Of a stretch of DNA of 64,000 bases, positions 59,030 through 64,000 are shown piece after piece. Positions within the stretch are counted from its first letter, which is position 1. Each line of letters starts with the position of its first letter. The position numbers and the translations under genes were made by a program. Below the pieces are notes generated by a model, which searched no databases, was not told the origin of the DNA, and saw only the letters and a program-made list of their open reading frames with translations. Source of the DNA: Shinella kummerowiae (GTDB taxonomy: Bacteria; Pseudomonadota; Alphaproteobacteria; Rhizobiales; Rhizobiaceae); assembly GCF_009827055.1 (NCBI RefSeq), contig NZ_WUMK01000007.1, positions 356,472-420,471 of the forward strand, read 5' to 3'.

Positions 59030-59459
59030 TGGACTCTCTACATAAACTCAAGACCATATGGCGGGACTGTAGCCTGCCACATTTAAGATTTGCCTAAGCG
59101 CACAGTAACAATTTTCTAATCATTTGAGCGGCTTCACCGATGTGGTGCCTCTTGCGAAGTCCCGGGTTCCCTTACGTTTGCCCGTGCATCCATGCCCTAC
59201 GGTCGCATGGGAGCTATGCGAATATTTCATTTCTATTTTATTCAAACGCTGCTAATACGCCCCCAAATTTAGGGGGCGCATCGGATCGATGCACCGGAAG
59301 CTCCCAGGAAGCATCCAAATGAATTCCCTCCGCGCGCTGTCTCCCTTCGGGATATGGCCGCGAGCGACGTTTGCGTCGCCTGATGGGGTGCTCCTGAAAT
59401 TTTCCGAACCGAGAATGCACACGAGCCCGGCGCACCGCGCCGGCTGTTGGAAGCGGAAA
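59030..59459. other. Intergenic region between sciP and the LuxR-type gene
   Basis: This 430-base stretch has AT-rich parts and a perfect hairpin CGCCCCC/GGGGGCG at 59258-59278. It carries the sciP promoter on the minus strand. A frame from 59319 could extend the LuxR-type gene and has AGGAAG before its ATG, but family length argues against it. Confidence 0.45.
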
Positions 59460-60209
59460 ATGCGAGATCCAGACAACATGCTCCTGCAGGAGGGTTGGTC
59501 GCCCGAATTCCTGTCCTCGGCCAACATCGAAACCGTGCAGACCGAGTATGAGGTGCTGCACCTCATGCGCCAATGCGCCCATCACTTTCGCTTCAGCCAC
59601 TTCCTGGTGTCGCGTTTCCCGGCCAATGCGCAGCAGCGTTTTGCCGAACGCCTGCTCGTCAGCAACTGGCCGGCCGACTTGGTGCGCAAATACGATGCGA
59701 TGAACCTCTTCCACGTCAGCCGCCTGGCGATCGAGACCGGCATGACGAAGCTGCCGGTTCAGGGCGACAGCTCGTTTCTCGCGCCCTCCGACTGGGAAAA
59801 TGCGCAGGTCGGCGAGGCGATCGCGCTTGCCGAGAGCCACGGCCTTTCCGGTTCCACGGCCTTCCTGCTGCATTCCACGACGTCGGATCCCTATCTGATG
59901 GTTTTTTCCGGCGCCCGCGCCCAACTCGCCCGTCCAGAACTGGCAGAGCTGCATTTCGCCGCCCTACAGTTGTTCGAATGCCTCGAAAAGACCTTTGTCG
60001 CCGCGACGGCGGGCCGTGAAAAACTGTCGAGCCGCGAGGTCGAGTGCCTGCGCTGGGCGGCGGCGGGCAAAAGCAGCGACGAGATCGCCATCATTTTGGG
60101 CATCTCGGTCTATACGGTGAGCAGCTACTTCAAGAGCGCGACCCGCAAGCTGCAGGCGGTCAACCGCATGCAGGCGATCGCCATCGCGTTGCGTCTGCGC
60201 CTGATCTGA
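59460..60209 (+). CDS. LuxR-type regulator with autoinducer-binding-like domain
   Basis: The 249-residue protein has an N-terminal domain of the acyl-homoserine-lactone binding type (VLHLMRQCAHHFRFSHFLV onward). A C-terminal LuxR helix-turn-helix follows (KLSSREVECLRWAAAGKSSDEIA). I start at ATG 59460 (GGAAGCGGAAA upstream). No luxI-type synthase is nearby, so it is a 'solo' receptor that may answer a foreign or non-AHL signal. It lies between sciP and mnmA. Confidence 0.82.
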   Translation: MRDPDNMLLQEGWSPEFLSSANIETVQTEYEVLHLMRQCAHHFRFSHFLVSRFPANAQQRFAERLLVSNWPADLVRKYDAMNLFHVSRLAIETGMTKLPVQGDSSFLAPSDWENAQVGEAIALAESHGLSGSTAFLLHSTTSDPYLMVFSGARAQLARPELAELHFAALQLFECLEKTFVAATAGREKLSSREVECLRWAAAGKSSDEIAIILGISVYTVSSYFKSATRKLQAVNRMQAIAIALRLRLI

Positions 60210-60425
60210 AGCCCGCTTGCGGGAATCTCCCGCCGGACTGGCAGGGCATGTTCTTCGCACGGCGGCAAAACTGGGTTTCCCGCCTTCTCTTGCCCTCGGT
60301 GCGGCAAGTTTCTATATGTCGCCCGAAGGATGCTCTGCCGATCGTGGGGCGCCGCAACGGCCGGTGTCGGCCTCCAATGGAAAGGTGCCCTGCGGTAGGA
60401 TACGCAGCACCGGAACGGACCTCGC

Positions 60426-61622
60426 GTGAACAGTCTCGATTTCGATCGCAAGCCGGAAGATACGCGCGTCGTCGTTGCCATGTCGGGCGGCGTCGACAGT
60501 TCCGTGGTGGCCGGTATCCTGAAACGCGAGGGCTACGACGTTCTCGGCATCACCTTGCAGCTTTATGACCATGGCGCCGCCGTGCACCGTGCGGGTTCCT
60601 GCTGCGCCGGCCAGGATATCGACGACGCGCGCCGCGTCTGCGAAACGCTCGGCATCCCGCATTACGTTCTCGACTACGAGAAGCGCTTTCGCGAAACGGT
60701 GATCAATCCCTTCGCGGAAAGTTATATCGCCGGCGAAACGCCGATCCCCTGTGTCGCCTGCAACCAGACCGTCAAGTTCGCCGACCTCCTGGCCACCGCC
60801 AAGGAGCTTGGCGCCGATGCGCTCGCCACCGGCCATTATATCCGCTCGCGCGCCAACCCGTTGCCGGACGCGCCGCAGCACCGATCGCTCTATCGTCCCG
60901 TCGATGCGGAGCGCGACCAGAGCTACTTCCTCTTCGCGACCACCCAGGAGCAAATCGATTACCTGCGCTTCCCGCTCGGCCATCTCTCCAAGGCCGAAAC
61001 ACGGGCGCTCGCCGAAGATATGGGCCTCGTCGTCGCCAAGAAGGCCGACAGCCAGGACATCTGTTTCGTGCCGCAGGGCAAATATACCGACATCGTCAAC
61101 AAGCTGAAGCCGAATGCGGCGCTGGCCGGCGAGATCATGCATATCGACGGCCGCGTGCTTGGCCGCCATGACGGCATCCTGCACTACACGATCGGCCAGC
61201 GGCGCGGCATCGGCATCGCCACCGGTGAGCCGCTCTATGTCGTCTATCTCGATGCGCGCTCGCGCCGCGTCATCGTCGGCCCCAAGGAGGCGCTGGAAAC
61301 GCGTCGCCTGTACCTGCGTGACATCAACTGGCTCGGCGACGGCGCCCTCGAGGCCGTGGCCGCCAATGGCTTCGATTGTTACGCCAAGGTGCGCTCCACC
61401 CGGCCACCGCGCCCCGCGCGCCTTCAGGCCAACGAGAGCGGCATCTATGTCGAACTGGCCGAGGGCGAGGCGGGTGTAGCCCCCGGCCAGGCCTGTGCGC
61501 TCTATTCCGGCGAAGGCGAGGACGCCCGCATCTATGGCGGCGGTTTCATCCTGCGCTCGGAGCGGGAAGCGGCCGCCGAAGATGCCCTCAAGCGCATTCT
61601 GTCGACCCCGGTCGCGGCCTGA
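60426..61622 (+). CDS. mnmA: tRNA-specific 2-thiouridylase MnmA
   Basis: The 398-residue enzyme puts sulfur on U34 of tRNA for Lys, Glu and Gln. Motifs: the PP-loop [25 protein letters not shown] with the first catalytic cysteine and [13 protein letters not shown] with the second, then the C-terminal beta domain. The GTG at 60426 gives the expected length. Confidence 0.95.
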   Translation: MNSLDFDRKPEDTRVVVAMSGGVDSSVVAGILKREGYDVLGITLQLYDHGAAVHRAGSCCAGQDIDDARRVCETLGIPHYVLDYEKRFRETVINPFAESYIAGETPIPCVACNQTVKFADLLATAKELGADALATGHYIRSRANPLPDAPQHRSLYRPVDAERDQSYFLFATTQEQIDYLRFPLGHLSKAETRALAEDMGLVVAKKADSQDICFVPQGKYTDIVNKLKPNAALAGEIMHIDGRVLGRHDGILHYTIGQRRGIGIATGEPLYVVYLDARSRRVIVGPKEALETRRLYLRDINWLGDGALEAVAANGFDCYAKVRSTRPPRPARLQANESGIYVELAEGEAGVAPGQACALYSGEGEDARIYGGGFILRSEREAAAEDALKRILSTPVAA

Positions 61623-61624
61623 AA

Positions 61625-61664
61625 CGCTTTGTCCGCCAAAGCCTTTGCGGACAAAGCGATTTTT
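61625..61664 (+). terminator. Terminator of mnmA
   Basis: Perfect 12-bp arms CGCTTTGTCCGC and GCGGACAAAGCG are followed by ATTTTT, two bases after the stop codon. Confidence 0.9.
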
Positions 61665-61677
61665 CTCAGAACCTCGC

Positions 61678-61707
61678 TTGACACCCGCGGGAACAGCGCC
61701 TTATAAG
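61678..61707 (+). promoter_or_regulatory. Sigma-70 promoter of the tRNA gene
   Basis: TTGACA and TATAAG are 18 bases apart, near-perfect consensus. Transcription would start near 61714, about 41 bases before the tRNA. Confidence 0.75.
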
Positions 61708-61754
61708 CCGCCCACCGGACGGAAACGACAGCGTTGTCGATCGTCCCTTCGGGC

Positions 61755-61831
61755 GGCGGAGTAGCTCAGTAGGTTAGAGCAGAGGAATCATAATCCTTGT
61801 GTCGGGGGTTCGAATCCCTCCTCCGCTACCA
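61755..61831 (+). tRNA. tRNA-Met (CAU)
   Basis: The acceptor arms GGCGGAG and CTCCGCT (one G-U pair), a D arm GCTC/GAGC, an anticodon loop ATCATAA with stem GAGGA/TCCTT and the T loop GTTCGAATC are all present, with CCA encoded. The anticodon is CAU. The acceptor lacks the C4-G69 and C5-G68 pairs expected of TilS substrates, so elongator Met is likelier than Ile2. Confidence 0.92.
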
Positions 61832-62162
61832 AAAAATTCACGCAAAATAGCGCTCTCCCTGCATAATATAAGTTATCTATATTTTTCAGGACGTTATTGC
61901 GGGTAAGCGCTGCCGAGACGCTTAATTTCCATCCTGATACGCCCCGGCTTCCTGCTAAATCGCTGCACCGTCTCAGTTTGGCAGTTCGTGCAGCCAAAAG
62001 TTTCAGAGATTTGGCTGCCCGTTTCTTGAGTATGGTTCGCTTGCTTGGTACTCACACCACGGGGGCCTGATCGACGCCGGTAGCCCCAAGTAGCCAGAAC
62101 GACGTCGGCTCGTCTTCCTGTTAGGTCGACAAGCCGATTTGTTTCCCCGGGTTATGTTCGGT
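61832..62162. other. Non-coding stretch after the tRNA
   Basis: No credible gene is seen in these 331 bases. Composition is less GC-rich than upstream. If the mobile zone entered at the tRNA 3' end, an attachment site should lie at 61808-61831; its partner copy is not in the window. Confidence 0.4.
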
Positions 62163-63177
62163 TTAGTTTATCAGCAGGGAGTGCTGGTCTTTCCACCCAA
62201 TCGGCAAATCGAGCATGCGGGTGAGCTTAGCGATGCTGAGGTCGACCGGTTGCTGTCCGGTGAGAATCGCTTCGGTGATCTTTGGCGATAGAAACGCCAT
62301 AGGCAGAATACGGCTGATGTCGGGGCCGTGTGCATTGAAGCGTGCCGCGATGTCGGCATGGCTGGCATTGGTGCCATCGGTAAGGGCCTCAAGATAGAGA
62401 TGGGCTCTGGCAATCATACCGATCAACATCGGGTCTTTCCTCGCTTGAAGTGTTGTCGCGCCTTGAAGCACCATCCGACTTTCGACCCCTCTTCGCTTCA
62501 ACTGGACGGGGACGACGATCGTGAGGATGCCCCTCTCGTCGCCATGCTTCGCCGCTACTGACCGATCACCGGCAAGTGTGGCGAATAAGGTGCGGGGCGA
62601 TATTTCAAACGTGATCTCGTCCGGTTTGAGAATGATCCTATGAAACACGCTCCGCAGGATTTCCTGTTTCGTGACGTGATCATCAAGACGCTGGTATCGC
62701 TCGTTGAGTGCCGCTGCGGCTGCGGCGACATCCTCAATGGGCTTTGCCTCAGGAAGATCCTCGCACCACCGTGACAATTGCAGTTTGTCGTTCAGCAGAT
62801 CGCGAAGCTGCTGCTCAACGATCGGCTCGATCGTGTTTGAAGATAGACGCCAAGGGATGCCCTTGACCTCTGCATCGTAAGGGCGCGACGCGTAGTAACG
62901 ATAACGACGACCGTGGTTCTGCGCATGGGAACGCAGCAGGCTGCGGCCCCTCTCATCGCAGAGCAGTCCCCCAAGCAGATGGCGATCTCGGGTGTTCGTG
63001 GCGGACCGCCTGTTCGGTGCCTGAATAGCTAAAGCTGTTTGCACCCGGTGGAAGAGATCGTCGTCAACAATCGGCTCGTGCTCGCCGTCATAAACCGCAT
63101 CCTTGTGACGGATCTTGCCGACGTAGATCGGATTGGTGAGTAGATAATGCAGCTTGCCGCGGCCGAAGGGTGTTTCC
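62163..63177 (-). pseudogene. Serine recombinase, C-terminal remnant
   Basis: The minus-strand frame matches the C-terminal two thirds of large serine recombinases: TPFGRGKLHYLLTNPIYVGK, then LLGGLLCDERGRSLLRS with YRYYASRP, and a helical tail. The N-terminal catalytic domain with its serine is missing, because the homology stops at 63177 where an insertion-sequence end begins. The frame runs on to 63329 only by chance. It cannot be active. Confidence 0.75.
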
Positions 63178-63203
63178 TGTTGATTTCCACTGAGAACTGA
63201 CCC
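63178..63203. mobile_element. IS21-like terminal fragment
   Basis: TGTTGATTTCCACTGAGAAC with following TGACCC looks like the terminal repeats of IS21-family elements. Only one end is present, and it abuts the recombinase remnant exactly. The family is assigned from memory. Confidence 0.5.
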
Positions 63204-63249
63204 GGCATTGGAGCGTACTGCTCGGGCTGGACCAGCGAGGCGCTTCAAA

Positions 63250-63425
63250 CTAAGCCGCCTGCTGGGCGAGTTGGGTTTCGAGTTCCGCTGGCGATCGATA
63301 GCCAGGGGCCGAGTGCAGCCTCTCGGCATTGTAGACTTCCTCGATAAACCTGGGCAATCGCGTCGGCGACGCCCGCGAAGGTTCCGTAGTCGGTGGGATA
63401 GATGTCCTCTAGCTTCGGGGTCTTA
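63250..63425 (-). pseudogene. IS3-family transposase C-terminal remnant, frameshifted
   Basis: In one minus-strand frame KTPKLEDIYPTDYGTFAGV is seen. After one extra C near 63357 the next frame continues RFIEEVYNAERLHSAPGYRS and ends PAELETQLAQQAA at a TAG (63250-63252). This is the end of an IS3-type integrase (OrfB). The rest is missing. Confidence 0.75.
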
Positions 63426-63775
63426 CTGACAGCTTTGGCGTCATAGATAGTAGTGGGACACCGCGCACTTTTTACAAGCCGGACCCGGCGGTGCATGGCT
63501 ATCTAACAAACATGGATTATTTCAATGCTCAGTAATATGCAAATTTGCAGAGTTTGTGGATATTGGGACCCCAGCCCACCATGGGGTGAGGATGGTGTGT
63601 GGTAGGGCTGGCCGTCCCGCCTGCTTGACGAAGACAATCCGAAGTTGATCGAATATTTTCGTGCGAATTTTTTAAGAGCCTTGGACGTAGTGTCCATGGC
63701 GGCAGCATAAGCCGCCATCGTCTCAGCTTTGTGAGCCTGTCTCCAAAGCATACCAAGCACGAAGGACATTCAGTA
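63426..63775. other. Unassigned stretch in the mobile zone
   Basis: A minus-strand frame at 63503-63769 is open for 88 residues (MSFVLGMLWRQ) but shows no recognisable domain and overlaps another long open frame, so I do not call it a gene. A short palindrome CCAGCCCACCATGGGGTG-like lies near 63573. Confidence 0.35.
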
Positions 63776-63991
63776 ATGTGGCTTACTTTGACCAAATCAG
63801 ATGGCGCAAAAACGGCTATTGATTTCGGAAAGGTTTTACATCTCAGCGATCATAAAGCCGGGACCCAGATCGTCGTGAATTCGTCTGTTCCCAGTAAAGA
63901 AAACGGCGCTCCCACCCCGTTGGTTCTCTACGTCGCGGAGAGTTTCGATGCAGTCGTGGCGGCACTCGGAGCCAAGAAAGTAAAACGATAG
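63776..63991 (+). CDS. Small protein, weakly FlbD-like, unknown function
   Basis: The 71-residue protein starts MWLTLTKSDGAKTAIDFGKV and ends with a basic tail (AALGAKKVKR). The beta-rich pattern and the VLYVAESFDAVVAAL helix loosely recall FlbD-type or phage/island small proteins. I choose ATG 63776; the frame from 63731 adds 15 residues. It lies in the mobile zone and may be cargo. Confidence 0.55.
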   Translation: MWLTLTKSDGAKTAIDFGKVLHLSDHKAGTQIVVNSSVPSKENGAPTPLVLYVAESFDAVVAALGAKKVKR

Positions 63992-64000
63992 GCGCCTAAA

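Noticed and set aside
59319..59459. An N-terminal extension of the LuxR-type gene from an ATG at 59319
   Set aside because: It has a fair ribosome site, but the added 47 residues do not resemble the family and give an unusual length; kept only as an alternative.
61755..61831. The tRNA as tRNA-Ile2 (lysidine), given tilS in the window
   Set aside because: The acceptor stem lacks the base pairs TilS requires and the body matches elongator Met; tilS location is unrelated.
63503..63795. Two overlapping minus-strand frames of 88 codons in the mobile zone
   Set aside because: They overlap each other in different frames, lack ribosome sites and have no recognisable domain.

Overview
The window reads as the core chromosome of an alphaproteobacterium of the Rhizobiales, most likely family Rhizobiaceae; I do not name a genus. 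The evidence is the GC-rich coding sequence, the CtrA phosphorelay genes (rcdA, chpT, ctrA and sciP within one window), the zapA-6S RNA pairing, the RNA leader before serC, an RpoH-type sigma factor, paired Omp25-like porins, a DUF1134/EipA protein, and intergenic palindromes of the kind common in rhizobia.

Layout. 1-5.4 kb: the end of an OmpA-domain protein, an FAD-dependent dehydrogenase, an orphan TctC-type binding protein and an ABC exporter. 5.4-8.7 kb: rpmE, rcdA, a candidate small RNA behind a perfect CtrA box, DUF1192 and an MFS carrier. 8.8-13.4 kb: the leftward sugar-phosphate block tkt-gap-pgk plus a 24-codon reading frame. 13.7-23.7 kb: DUF4164, zapA, 6S RNA, a lipoprotein, tal, a SorC-type regulator, fau, a YmdB-like phosphoesterase, small enzymes, a YebC protein and a luciferase-like oxidoreductase. 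23.9-28.2 kb: ruvCAB, with a VapBC-like toxin-antitoxin pair between ruvC and ruvA, a Tat-exported phosphoesterase and ybgC. 28.5-41.4 kb: tolQRAB-pal-cpoB, tilS, ftsH, glmM and two tandem porins. 41.5-53 kb: serC-serA, a DMT permease, purA, a large acidic membrane protein, rpoH, an rRNA pseudouridine synthase and a SpoU methyltransferase. 54-61.6 kb: eipA, chpT, a divergent receiver protein, ctrA, fliJ, sciP, a LuxR-type regulator and mnmA. 61.7-64 kb: tRNA-Met(CAU), then a degraded mobile-element zone with a truncated serine recombinase, an IS21-like end and a frameshifted IS3-like transposase tail.

How the genes work together. ChpT passes phosphate to CtrA, RcdA is an adaptor for CtrA proteolysis, and SciP blocks CtrA-dependent activation. 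Perfect TTAA-N7-TTAA sites lie before rcdA, before the candidate small RNA and before the first porin, and a near-match lies before eipA. The ctrA upstream region has five GANTC (CcrM) sites in 128 bp. The Tol-Pal operon, EipA, the porins, GlmM and FtsH form an envelope block. RpoH probably feeds back on ftsH through a heat-shock-type promoter. tkt, tal, gap, pgk and serCA cover lower glycolysis, the pentose phosphate pathway and serine synthesis.

I found no CRISPR array, phage or secretion cluster. The least described items are the CtrA-box small RNA beside rcdA, the toxin-antitoxin pair inside the ruv operon, the 24-codon frame after pgk, the degenerate receiver between chpT and ctrA, and the structured RNA between tolB and pal. 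All names come from reading the sequence and were not tested by database search.
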